Below, piece by piece: positions 50,048 to 58,377 of a stretch of DNA of 64,000 bases; position 1 is the first letter of the stretch, and every line of letters begins with the position of its first letter. The translations under genes were made by a program, and so were the position numbers. The notes beneath the pieces are model-generated. The model was not told where the DNA came from. It ran no database searches and was given only the letters and a program-made list of their open reading frames with translations. Origin of the DNA: Geomobilimonas luticola (lineage in GTDB: Bacteria > Desulfobacterota > Desulfuromonadia > Geobacterales > Geobacteraceae). The stretch covers positions 496,001 to 560,000 of the forward strand of contig NZ_JAHCVK010000001.1 of assembly GCF_018476905.1 (NCBI RefSeq). Reading direction: 5' to 3'.

Positions 50048-50707
50048 ATGCCGAACCCCGATTATCGTCACGAATCCGACGAATTTTGCCGACCGGTTCA
50101 CCAGTTTCTGGCGCAGGTTACCCTTGCCGACATTGAGCGCGGTCTGGCGGGATACGTGCCTGAGCACCCCGCCACGCCGGGGTTGAACCATGCAGCCGTT
50201 GCCCTTGTCATCCGTGAAGGGACAGCCGGTCCGGAAGTCCTCTTCATCGAGCGGGCTTCCCGTTCTGGTGACCCCTGGTCGGGGGATATCGGGTTTCCCG
50301 GCGGCAAGGTGGAAGAGGGGGACGGCGGCCCACGGGAGGCAGCGGAGCGGGAAACCCGCGAAGAGCTTGACCTCGACCTCGACCATGCCCGTTATCTCGG
50401 CCGCCTTGCCGACATCGTCGGCGCCCACCTGCCGGTGCGGATCTCCTGCTTTGTCTACGGAACCGGGTCGGTCGGCCCGTTCAGTTTCAGCGATGAGGTG
50501 CGGGATGCTTTCTGGGTGCCGCTTGCCGAACTCGTGACCCCGACTCGCCACGTCATGGCACCGGTCCGTTTCGGCGCGAATACCTTCGAGCGCCCTTCCA
50601 TCCGCCTTCCGGTGGCAGGAAAGCCGGTGCTCTGGGGGATTACCTATCGGCTCGTCATGCAGTTCCTGGAAATCATGGGGAATCACTTTCCGCCGCCGGA
50701 CCCGTAA
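50048..50707 (+). CDS. Nudix hydrolase, CoA pyrophosphatase type
   Basis: This 219-residue protein carries a Nudix box around residues 83-105: GGKVEEGD, then REAAERETREELDL, which meets the GX5EX7REUXEEXGU rule. The preceding FIERASRSGDPWSGDIGFPGG is the CoA-pyrophosphatase subgroup signature (NudL-like). It would split CoA or similar nucleotides in the cytoplasm. The ATG at 50048 is 10 bp after the YceH stop with AAGGGTG nearby; GTG 50042 is an alternative. Confidence 0.87.
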   Translation: MPNPDYRHESDEFCRPVHQFLAQVTLADIERGLAGYVPEHPATPGLNHAAVALVIREGTAGPEVLFIERASRSGDPWSGDIGFPGGKVEEGDGGPREAAERETREELDLDLDHARYLGRLADIVGAHLPVRISCFVYGTGSVGPFSFSDEVRDAFWVPLAELVTPTRHVMAPVRFGANTFERPSIRLPVAGKPVLWGITYRLVMQFLEIMGNHFPPPDP

Positions 50708-50766
50708 CGGGTTCCGGGAGGCGGGTCGACAGCCGATACGGATTTGAAAAATACAGGGAGGTCATT

Positions 50767-51501
50767 GTGAGCGACGAAAAAAAATTGCCTGGCTGTGCCG
50801 CATGCAGTGCAGTCTGGCAGAAAAGCGGCACCACCAACTGCTGGAGCGGGGATCCGTCAACGGCACCCCCCCGGCCGGCAAACTGTCCGTCGAGTTCCAG
50901 TGAAGATGTGGTCAGGAATTCCTTTGACCGCTACACCGACGACAGCGAGGATGCCTGTCTCGCGTTTGTGGCGGCGAAGGTGGAAGGACTCTGCTATCAG
51001 CCGGTTCCGGGAAGCGACGCGGTCAATGCCCGCTGGACGAGGGTGGAGGATACCATTGCCCTGGCAAAGCTCATGGGGTGGAAGAGGATTGGTATCGCCA
51101 CCTGTATCGGGCTTCTGTATGAAACGGAGAAGCTCACTGCCATTCTCCATGCCCAGGGGTTGGAGCCTCTGTCGGTCTGCTGCAAGGCGGGGAGCATCGA
51201 CAAGCTCGAACTGGGGCTGGCGGAGAAAGACAAGGTCCGTCCCGGCACCTTCGAGCCCGCCTGCAATCCCATCGCCCAGGCCGAGCTCTGCAATCTGCAC
51301 GGGACGGAGATGAACATCATCGTCGGCCTCTGCGTCGGTCACGACATGCTCTTTGCCAAGTATTCCAAGGCACCGGTGACGACCCTCGTCTGCAAGGACC
51401 GGGTGACGGGACATAATCCGGTGGCGGTGCTCTATGGCCAGAATTTTTATTACAAAAGGCTGCAGAAACAGCCAGTACTGACCGGGAAGGAGCAGGAATG
51501 A
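50767..51501 (+). CDS. DUF1847 metal-binding protein
   Basis: This 244-residue protein is rich in cysteine (about 15 Cys), with CAACSAVW at the N-terminus, TNCW, and later CYQ, TCIGLLYE, VCCKAGSIDK, ACNPIAQAELCN and VGLCVGHDM. The pattern is that of DUF1847, predicted to bind metal. GTG 50767 follows AGGGAGG at 50755. Its stop overlaps the DUF2288 start (ATGA), so the pair is co-translated. The function is unknown. Confidence 0.82.
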   Translation: MSDEKKLPGCAACSAVWQKSGTTNCWSGDPSTAPPRPANCPSSSSEDVVRNSFDRYTDDSEDACLAFVAAKVEGLCYQPVPGSDAVNARWTRVEDTIALAKLMGWKRIGIATCIGLLYETEKLTAILHAQGLEPLSVCCKAGSIDKLELGLAEKDKVRPGTFEPACNPIAQAELCNLHGTEMNIIVGLCVGHDMLFAKYSKAPVTTLVCKDRVTGHNPVAVLYGQNFYYKRLQKQPVLTGKEQE

Positions 51502-51791
51502 CGGTGAACCGGGAAGAACTGGCCTTGCAGGTGGATGTGGCGGAGTGGGGGTGGCTGCGCCCCCATGGCGAGCGGGGTGGGCTTGTCGTAGTATCGCACC
51601 TGCTGGACCTGGCTGAGGTGGGAGCACGGGTGGCTGCGGACGACGCGGCCGCTATCCAGTCCTGGATCGCGGCCGGAGATCTGGGGAAACCGACGGACGC
51701 GCAACTGGTGGCATGGGATGCGGCTCCCGACCGGCGGTTCCGGATGCTGGTGGTGAGTCCCTATGTCCTGATTCAGGAACTGGTCAACTGA
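51498..51791 (+). CDS. DUF2288 protein
   Basis: This 97-residue protein matches DUF2288: EWGWLRPHGERGGLVVVSHLLDLAEVGARVAADDAAAIQSWI at residues 17-59, then RFRMLVVSPYVLIQEL at the end. Many homologs are annotated only by number. Its start overlaps the DUF1847 stop, and its last 19 bp overlap the convergent thpR gene. Confidence 0.82.
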   Translation: MTVNREELALQVDVAEWGWLRPHGERGGLVVVSHLLDLAEVGARVAADDAAAIQSWIAAGDLGKPTDAQLVAWDAAPDRRFRMLVVSPYVLIQELVN

Positions 51792-52315
51792 TAGGTCCCT
51801 TCCCGCCGGTGCAGAGCCCCGCGGGGAGTGAGGGTGCTGGAGTAGAGATGGAACTCCGCCACCGGGAAAGGTGTGGCGGTGAACCACCGGTGCTCTTCTT
51901 CATAGGGGGCGAGCAGGTGGTGGGGAGTCCCCTTCAGGCGGGCCAGGGTGATGTGGGGAGAGAAGGGGCGTTCCTCCGGCGGGACACCCGCCCGGACAAG
52001 AGCTGCTTCTATCTCCCGTTGCAGAGACAGAAGCCGGAGGGAAAGGTCCATGCCGACCCAGAGAACCCGTCCCGGCCGGCCGAAATGTCCTACCTGGCGG
52101 AGGGTCAGACTGAAAGGCTCTTCGCGGACATGGCGTAACGCCGCGTCGATGTCCCTCTGCTGCTGCGCCTCGACGTCCCCGATGAACCGGAGGGTGAGGT
52201 GTAGCTGGTCACCTGCCACCCACCGTCCCCCCGGCAACTCCTTCCGCAGGCTCACCAGTTCCTCTCTGACGTTTCCCGGCAGATCAATGGCGACAAACAG
52301 TCGTGGCATGGCCAT
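51773..52315 (-). CDS. thpR: RNA 2',3'-cyclic phosphodiesterase
   Basis: This 180-residue 2H phosphoesterase has both HxTx motifs: HLTL (near residue 39) and HITL (near 126), spaced as in ThpR/LigT. The start LFVAIDLPGNVREEL and LKGTPHHLL are also typical. The enzyme opens 2',3'-cyclic phosphates on RNA or tRNA halves. Start ATG 52315 or 52309 (MPRLF) both fit. The CapA-like gene stop lies 10 bp upstream of its start on the same strand. Confidence 0.9.
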   Translation of the reverse strand: MAMPRLFVAIDLPGNVREELVSLRKELPGGRWVAGDQLHLTLRFIGDVEAQQQRDIDAALRHVREEPFSLTLRQVGHFGRPGRVLWVGMDLSLRLLSLQREIEAALVRAGVPPEERPFSPHITLARLKGTPHHLLAPYEEEHRWFTATPFPVAEFHLYSSTLTPRGALHRREGTYQLTSS

Positions 52316-52324
52316 TCCCTCCGT

Positions 52325-53374
52325 TTACCGGGCGGCAACCTGTTGGTTGTCTCCTTCCATGTCCAGCAGGTGGCGCCCGTCGCTGGTGACGATGGCCGTC
52401 CCCAGCTGTGCGGATATGCGGTTGAGGTGGGCGATCACCGCGTCCCCCCGTCCGGATTCCAGAACCCTGGGCTGGAAGAGGACCGTGCTGTTCTGAACGT
52501 TGAGGGGGATGAATTCCACGCCCCGCACCCCCTCTTCCAGGGTGATCCGGGCGATGACGCTCTGCCGGGATGACGGACTCAGGCTGCCGAAGGCGAAGTT
52601 TCCCAGGCTGTACAGGATTACCCCGTCCTTGTAGCGTTCGATTCCCTGGAGAACGTGGGGGTGGTGGCCGAGCACGACGTCGGCACCGGCGTCGATTGCC
52701 CTGCGGGCGGCTGCGACCTGGCGGGAGTGGGGGCGTTCCGCCCCCTCAGTCCCCCAGTGAAACGAGACGATGACGTAATCCGCCGTCTGTCGGGCTTTGG
52801 CAATATCGTCCGCGAAGAAAGGTGAATAGCCTGGGGCCGTGCCGGGGCGGCGGTCAGTGGCGTAGAACTCCTGGGGAAGGGTGAGGGAATAGGCGAGAAA
52901 GGCGAGCCGTTTTCCCTTGACGGTGATGGTTGCCGCCCGGCGGGCCGCTTCAAGCGTGTCGCCGGCGCCGGCATGGAGGATGCCGTGCCGGTCCAGAAGG
53001 TCGGCGGTGTCCCGGAGGCCTTCATAACCGTAATCGAGCATATGGTTGTTGGCCAGGGTCAGCACGGTGAATCCCGCCTCTCTGAGGGCGGTCGCTGCCG
53101 CCGGGTCGGCCCGGAAGCGGAACCGCTTGTCACGGAACTCCCGGCCGCGGCTGGTAAGGGGGGCTTCCAGGTTGCCGATGGCCAGGTCGCCCCGCTGCAG
53201 GTGGTGACGGGTAGCTGCAAAGGGGTAGTCATAGCCTAACCGGGCATAGGTCGGGGTGCCGCTCCCCGCCAGCATGATGTCGCCAACGGCATTGAGCACG
53301 ATTTCTTCCCCCCTGGCGAAGGTGGGAAAGGTACAGAGGCAGAGGCAGCCGAGCAGGACAGCTTGTCGCAGCAT
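52325..53374 (-). CDS. CapA-family metallophosphatase-like exported protein
   Basis: This 349-residue protein has a signal peptide (AVLLGCLCLCTFPTFARG). The CapA/PGA_cap fold contains AVGDIMLAG (metal Asp), GNLEAPLT, LTLANNHMLDYG, VSFHWGTEG, VVLGHHPHVLQGIE and LYSLGNFAFGS. These are the metallophosphatase-like residues of poly-gamma-glutamate synthesis proteins; the exact role in the envelope is unknown. ATG 53374 is chosen to expose the signal peptide; the open frame extends to 53428. Confidence 0.87.
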   Translation of the reverse strand: MLRQAVLLGCLCLCTFPTFARGEEIVLNAVGDIMLAGSGTPTYARLGYDYPFAATRHHLQRGDLAIGNLEAPLTSRGREFRDKRFRFRADPAAATALREAGFTVLTLANNHMLDYGYEGLRDTADLLDRHGILHAGAGDTLEAARRAATITVKGKRLAFLAYSLTLPQEFYATDRRPGTAPGYSPFFADDIAKARQTADYVIVSFHWGTEGAERPHSRQVAAARRAIDAGADVVLGHHPHVLQGIERYKDGVILYSLGNFAFGSLSPSSRQSVIARITLEEGVRGVEFIPLNVQNSTVLFQPRVLESGRGDAVIAHLNRISAQLGTAIVTSDGRHLLDMEGDNQQVAAR

Positions 53375-53409
53375 GATGTGGTTCCGATCGGGCGGCAGGA
53401 TAATAATTG

Positions 53410-53438
53410 TTGACGGGTCGCCGTGCAAATGCTACAAA
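53410..53438 (+). promoter_or_regulatory. serS promoter
   Basis: TTGACG (53410-53415) and TACAAA (53433-53438) are 17 bp apart, 38 bp before the serS start. Confidence 0.5.
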
Positions 53439-53464
53439 ATATAGCTTTATTTATCAGAAAGTAA

Positions 53465-54745
<1,281 letters not shown>

Positions 54746-54750
54746 CTTCC

Positions 54751-54836
54751 GGAGGGATGGCCGAGTGGTTTAAGGCGGCGGTCTTGAAAACCGTTGAACG
54801 AAAGTTCCGTGGGTTCGAATCCTACTCCCTCCGCCA
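54751..54836 (+). tRNA. tRNA-Ser (UGA anticodon)
   Basis: GGAGGGA pairs with TCCCTCC. The long variable arm typical of serine tRNA and the anticodon loop CTTGAAA (anticodon TGA) are visible, and CCA is encoded (54834-54836). It starts 5 bp after serS. Confidence 0.95.
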
Positions 54837-54858
54837 TTTAATGACGAAGCAGATTCCT

Positions 54859-54951
54859 GGAGAGATGGCCGAGTAGGCCGAAGGCGCTCGCCTGCTAAGC
54901 GAGTATACTGGGAAACCGGTATCGAGGGTTCGAATCCCTCTCTCTCCGCCA
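54859..54951 (+). tRNA. tRNA-Ser (GCU anticodon)
   Basis: GGAGAGA pairs with TCTCTCC, the loop CTGCTAA gives anticodon GCT, a long variable arm is present and the CCA is encoded. Confidence 0.95.
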
Positions 54952-54991
54952 TAAATTAAGGCATCGCGGCTTGCCGCTTGCTAAGGAGGAT

Positions 54992-55477
54992 ATGGTGAAG
55001 TACACGCTGAGATTCATGCTGCTTGCCCTGCTAATCCTGGCGGCAGCAGGTTGCAGCAAGAAGGAAGAGAAGAAGGCTGGCGACATGGCTGCACCCCACG
55101 GTCAGACCCAGCGCAAAGAGTCGGTGGTCGTTGTCCCCGACAACGTAAAGGGGAAATGGAAAGCGGTCAAAATTGCGGTAACTGACAAGACTGCCAATAA
55201 AGAGGTGGTCTATACCATGCCCATCGGCGCCGATTTTCCCCTTCCCGGCAGCGACATGGTCGTCAGGGTGGAGAACTTCCTCCCCCAATTCAGCATGGAG
55301 GGGACGACCCTTACGTCCCAGTCCAACGAACCCAAAAACCCCGCTGCGCAGGTGCGGATCATGGAGGGGGGGAAAGAGCTCTTCAAGGGCTGGCTGTTTT
55401 CCCTCTATCCGACAACCCATGCGTTTCAGCATCCCAAGTATGGTTTTACCCTGGTCGATTTCGTACCGGCCAGTTAG
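54992..55477 (+). CDS. DUF2155 lipoprotein
   Basis: This 161-residue protein has a lipobox (LLILAAAGC, Cys near 21) and a charged spacer (KKEEKK). The DUF2155 beta domain follows (KGKWKAVKIAVTDKTANKEVVYTM, then LPQFSMEGTTLTSQSNEPKNPAAQVRIMEGGKELFKGWLF and HPKYGFTLVDF). It is probably outer-membrane anchored. AAGGAGG sits 5 bp before ATG 54992. It is wedged between tRNA genes. Function unknown. Confidence 0.85.
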   Translation: MVKYTLRFMLLALLILAAAGCSKKEEKKAGDMAAPHGQTQRKESVVVVPDNVKGKWKAVKIAVTDKTANKEVVYTMPIGADFPLPGSDMVVRVENFLPQFSMEGTTLTSQSNEPKNPAAQVRIMEGGKELFKGWLFSLYPTTHAFQHPKYGFTLVDFVPAS

Positions 55478-55485
55478 GACAGCAC

Positions 55486-55562
55486 GCGCTTGTAGCTCAG
55501 CTGGATAGAGCAACGGACTACGAATCCGTAGGTCGGGAGTTCGAATCTCTCCAAGCGCGCCA
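55486..55562 (+). tRNA. tRNA-Arg (ACG anticodon)
   Basis: GCGCTTG pairs with CAAGCGC, the loop CTACGAA gives anticodon ACG, TTCGAAT is the T-loop and CCA is encoded. Confidence 0.95.
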
Positions 55563-55571
55563 TTTAATCAG

Positions 55572-56054
55572 ATGAAAGACGATGTGTACTGGATGGGGAT
55601 CGCGCTCCGCGAGGCCAACAAGGCCGCTGACCTGGGTGAGGTCCCCATCGGCGCTGTGGTGGTAAGGGATGGCAGTGTGCTCGGCCGAGGCCACAATCTG
55701 CGCGAGTCACGCCATGATCCCACGGCCCATGCCGAAATGATCGCCATCCGTCAGGCAGCCCGCAGGTCAGACAACTGGCGGTTATCCGGAGCGACCCTCT
55801 ACGTGACCGTTGAACCCTGTGTCATGTGCATGGGGGGAATACTCCTGGCACGGATAGACCGGGTCGTTTTCGGCTGCCACGACCCGAAGGCGGGTGCCGC
55901 GGGATCCCTCTACGATCTCTCCGCCGATTCCCGGCTCAATCACCGGGTTACGTTGACCGCCGGCGTGCGGGGCGCGGAGTGTGCGGCTACCATCAGCAGT
56001 TTCTTTGCGAGCCTGCGGAAGCGGAAACGGCAGCAAAAGGATACGATTGACTGA
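55572..56054 (+). CDS. tadA: tRNA-specific adenosine deaminase
   Basis: This 160-residue deaminase has the zinc motifs HAEMIAIRQA and PCVMCMGGILLARIDRVVFG. The Cys pair and catalytic Glu are intact. It converts A34 of tRNA-Arg(ACG) to inosine, which agrees with its place 9 bp after that tRNA gene. No SD is visible before ATG 55572; the mRNA may come from the tRNA transcript. Confidence 0.94.
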   Translation: MKDDVYWMGIALREANKAADLGEVPIGAVVVRDGSVLGRGHNLRESRHDPTAHAEMIAIRQAARRSDNWRLSGATLYVTVEPCVMCMGGILLARIDRVVFGCHDPKAGAAGSLYDLSADSRLNHRVTLTAGVRGAECAATISSFFASLRKRKRQQKDTID

Positions 56055-56056
56055 CT

Positions 56057-56146
56057 GGAGAGATGGCCGAGTGGTCGAAGGCGCCTGACTCGAAATCAGG
56101 TGTGGGGGTGACTCCACCTAGGGTTCGAATCCCTATCTCTCCGCCA
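56057..56146 (+). tRNA. tRNA-Ser (CGA anticodon)
   Basis: GGAGAGA pairs with TCTCTCC, the loop CTCGAAA gives anticodon CGA, and a long variable arm (GTGGGGGTGACTCCAC) is present. CCA encoded. It starts 2 bp after tadA. Confidence 0.95.
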
Positions 56147-56193
56147 TAAACCCTTTACAAACCGTCACGGTTTGTACTATAGTTCCCCTTCAC

Positions 56194-56284
56194 GGAGAGA
56201 TGTCCGAGAGGTTGAAGGAGCACGCCTGGAAAGCGTGTGTACGTTAATAGCGTACCGAGGGTTCGAATCCCTCTCTCTCCGCCA
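56194..56284 (+). tRNA. tRNA-Ser (GGA anticodon), element insertion target
   Basis: GGAGAGA pairs with TCTCTCC, the loop CTGGAAA gives anticodon GGA, a long variable arm is present and CCA encoded. Its 3' half abuts the integrated element, and the T-arm/acceptor end (about 56255-56284) is the likely attachment site. Confidence 0.95.
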
Positions 56285-56315
56285 GTAAACAATCCAGCAT
56301 CGTCCGATGCGGTCC

Positions 56316-56346
56316 AAAAGCCCCCGAGAAATCAGGGGCTTTTTGC
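56316..56346 (+). terminator. Terminator after the tRNA cluster
   Basis: AAAAGCCCC(C), a 9-base loop and GGGGCTTTTT lie 32 bp after the last tRNA. Confidence 0.8.
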
Positions 56347-56393
56347 TTTTTATCGTCCAGCCATATCCTGCCTCGTCTTTTGACATCCGGCGT

Positions 56394-56449
56394 TTTTTAT
56401 GGTATTTTTACACCCATAATACCACAAAAAATTTCTGATACCATAAAAA
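56394..56449. repeat. Inverted repeats upstream of the integrase
   Basis: TTTTTATGGTAT (56394-56405) is perfectly inverted as ATACCATAAAAA (56438-56449), with a third partial copy ATAATACCACAAAAAA between them. The last copy is 12 bp before the integrase start, so they may be arm or control sites. Confidence 0.6.
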
Positions 56450-56460
56450 CCGGGGGATAT

Positions 56461-57723
56461 ATGCCAAAGCGTGTAATTCCGCTGACCGACGTCCAGGTTA
56501 AGAACGCAAAGCCCAAAGAGAAAGACTATAAGCTCGCTGATGGTTTCGGCCTGGTGTTGCTCGTAAAGAAAACAGGCGGGAAGCTTTGGCACTTCAACTA
56601 TACCTACGGGGGGAAGCAGTTGCTGCTATCCCTCGGCACCTACCCTGAAATCACTCTCGCAGAAGCCCGTCAGCGGCGTGAAGATGCCCGCAAACTTCTT
56701 GCCCACGGAATAAGCCCCGGGGAAGCCCGCAAAGCAGAAAAACAGTCGCAGACCCAAGAAACGGAGACCTTTGAGGCAATCGCCCTGGAGTGGTACAACC
56801 GCCAGGTGCCGGTATGGGCTGCCACCCATGCCGCAACGGTGATCGCTCGTCTGAAACGCGACGTGTTCCCCCATGTCGGCGCCAGACCGATTGCCGAACT
56901 GAAAGCGACCGACATGCTCCAGGTCTTCCGGCGTATCGAAGCTCGTGAGAAAATCGAGACCGCGCACCGGGTGAAATCCATCTGCGGTCAGGTATTCCGC
57001 TATGCCGTCGCCACCGGCCGGGCCGAACGCGATTGCACGGCCGACCTGAGAGGCACGCTGACACCGGTCATTCCCAAACACCACGCGGCCCTGACCGATC
57101 CGAAGGACGTAGCCCCCTTCCTGCGTGCCATCGATGATTACAGCGGCTCGTTCATCGTCAAATGCGCCCTGCGCCTGTCGGCTCTCGTTTTCCTCCGACC
57201 GGGGGAATTACGCTTGGCGGAATGGACGGAATTTGATCTGGATGCGGGCGAATGGAACGTGCCGATCGAACGTATGAAGCTCAAGAAGCGTCTGAAGGAG
57301 TCCCGCAAAGGTGAAAAGCACCTTGTTCCGCTGGCACGGCAGGCGGTAGAGGTGCTGAAAGAGCTTCACAAGGTGACCGGCAGCGGCAAGTATCTCTTTC
57401 CGAGCATGAATACCAGCCTGAAGCCAATCAGCGATGTTACGGTCAATCATGCGATCCGTCGCATGGGGTATGAAAAAGGCGAGATGACCGCCCACGGATT
57501 CAGGGCCATGGCCCGGACAATCCTTGAGGAAGTTTTGCATGTTCAGCCTGAGATCATCGAGCATCAACTGGCTCATGTTGTCAGGGATTCGCTCGGACGC
57601 GCCTACAATCGCACGACTCACCTGGCGGCACGAAAAAAGATGATGCAGACGTGGGCCGACTACCTCGATAACCTGAAATCCGGAGCAAAAGTCATACAGA
57701 TATCTGAGCGGTCCGCAGGCTGA
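56461..57723 (+). CDS. P4-type tyrosine integrase
   Basis: This 420-residue integrase has the DUF4102-type N-terminal domain (VIPLTDVQVKNAKPKEKDYKLADGFGLVLLV...), an SAM-like core and the catalytic domain. Active residues lie in FLRPGELRL (Arg, about residue 246), HGFRAM (His-x-x-Arg, about 347-350), QLAHV (His) and the Tyr in GRAYNRT (about 382). It integrates next to tRNA genes, as here. ATG 56461 follows GGGGGATAT. It should drive both insertion and excision. Confidence 0.93.
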   Translation: MPKRVIPLTDVQVKNAKPKEKDYKLADGFGLVLLVKKTGGKLWHFNYTYGGKQLLLSLGTYPEITLAEARQRREDARKLLAHGISPGEARKAEKQSQTQETETFEAIALEWYNRQVPVWAATHAATVIARLKRDVFPHVGARPIAELKATDMLQVFRRIEAREKIETAHRVKSICGQVFRYAVATGRAERDCTADLRGTLTPVIPKHHAALTDPKDVAPFLRAIDDYSGSFIVKCALRLSALVFLRPGELRLAEWTEFDLDAGEWNVPIERMKLKKRLKESRKGEKHLVPLARQAVEVLKELHKVTGSGKYLFPSMNTSLKPISDVTVNHAIRRMGYEKGEMTAHGFRAMARTILEEVLHVQPEIIEHQLAHVVRDSLGRAYNRTTHLAARKKMMQTWADYLDNLKSGAKVIQISERSAG

Positions 57724-57796
57724 AGAATTATTTGTTGTTTCCGGATGTTTCTGGTTGTAACATATTGTTTTAATTGTTTTTTATCGAAAAATGTCC

Positions 57797-57833
57797 TTGA
57801 CGCAATCGGCTGAGACGGTATTATAACGTCTCA
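57797..57833 (+). promoter_or_regulatory. Promoter with inverted-repeat operator for the structured RNA
   Basis: TTGACG (57797-57802) and TATTAT (57819-57824) are 16 bp apart. TGAGACG and CGTCTCA (57811-57817 and 57827-57833) form a perfect 7-bp inverted repeat across the -10 box, so a dimeric repressor could shut the promoter. Confidence 0.65.
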
Positions 57834-57988
57834 AATTGATTGATCCGGTCCGGCATGGCGGGCCAACGGTCACGGCATAGACCCGGCAGCAGCAATACTC
57901 GGCCTGCTGTCTTAAGGATTGGGTCTCCCATGCATCAACATGCAACGGCCATTTCCCCGAAACGGGGGTAGTGGCCGTTTTTTGTTTT
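57831..57988 (+). ncRNA. Candidate structured small RNA of the integrated element
   Basis: From the predicted start near 57831 to the terminator at 57988 runs about 158 nt with no ORF. It holds nested stems: AGACCC/GGGTCT enclose CAGCAG/CTGCTG, and a last nested hairpin AACGGCCA/TGGCCGTT with CCCCG/CGGGG inside. The promoter, operator, structure and terminator together suggest a discrete RNA, in the position where P4-like elements carry regulatory RNA. The role is unknown. Confidence 0.55.
57944..57988 (+). terminator. Nested terminator hairpin after the structured RNA
   Basis: AACGGCCA and TGGCCGTT flank an inner CCCCG-aaa-CGGGG stem, followed by TTTTTTGTTTTT. Confidence 0.8.
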
Positions 57989-58124
57989 TCCGGCCGGGGA
58001 TTAGGAGCAGGTGAATTGAATGCCGAGGCACCTTCCCCCCAGGAAGATATTACAGGTAGAGGACAGTATGCTCCAAAGCAGTCCTGAAGCATCCGTTAAT
58101 TGCACACAGAATCAAGGAGGTTTT

Positions 58125-58352
58125 ATGCACAGCACTTTGCCCGAGACCGGTTTTGTCCGACTGCCCAACATCATCGGCGACGCAAAGGCCGACCCACCCA
58201 TCCCACCTCTGTATCCTGTCAGTCGTTCCACCTGGTGGGAAGGTGTGCGAACCGGGCGCTATCCCCAGCCGGTAAAACTCGGTCCAAGGATAACAGCCTG
58301 GCGGGTTGAGGATATCCGATCACTGATCGCCCGCGACATGCATGTCGAATAG
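58125..58352 (+). CDS. AlpA-family regulator
   Basis: This 75-residue protein is AlpA-like: SRSTWWEGVRTGRYPQPVKLGPRITAWRVEDIRSLIARDM forms the winged helix that activates excision or repression in P4-type elements. AAGGAGG before ATG 58125 is a strong site; earlier in-frame codons lack one. It lies between the structured RNA and the RepA-like gene, whose frame opens within its 3' end. Confidence 0.88.
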   Translation: MHSTLPETGFVRLPNIIGDAKADPPIPPLYPVSRSTWWEGVRTGRYPQPVKLGPRITAWRVEDIRSLIARDMHVE

Positions 58353-58377
58353 CCGTGCCTGGTCGAGGGAAGACAAC

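Noticed and set aside
56255-56284. Search for a direct repeat of the tRNA-Ser(GGA) end as the right attachment site
   Set aside because: No second copy of the T-arm/acceptor sequence is seen between 56285 and 64000, so no attR is annotated.
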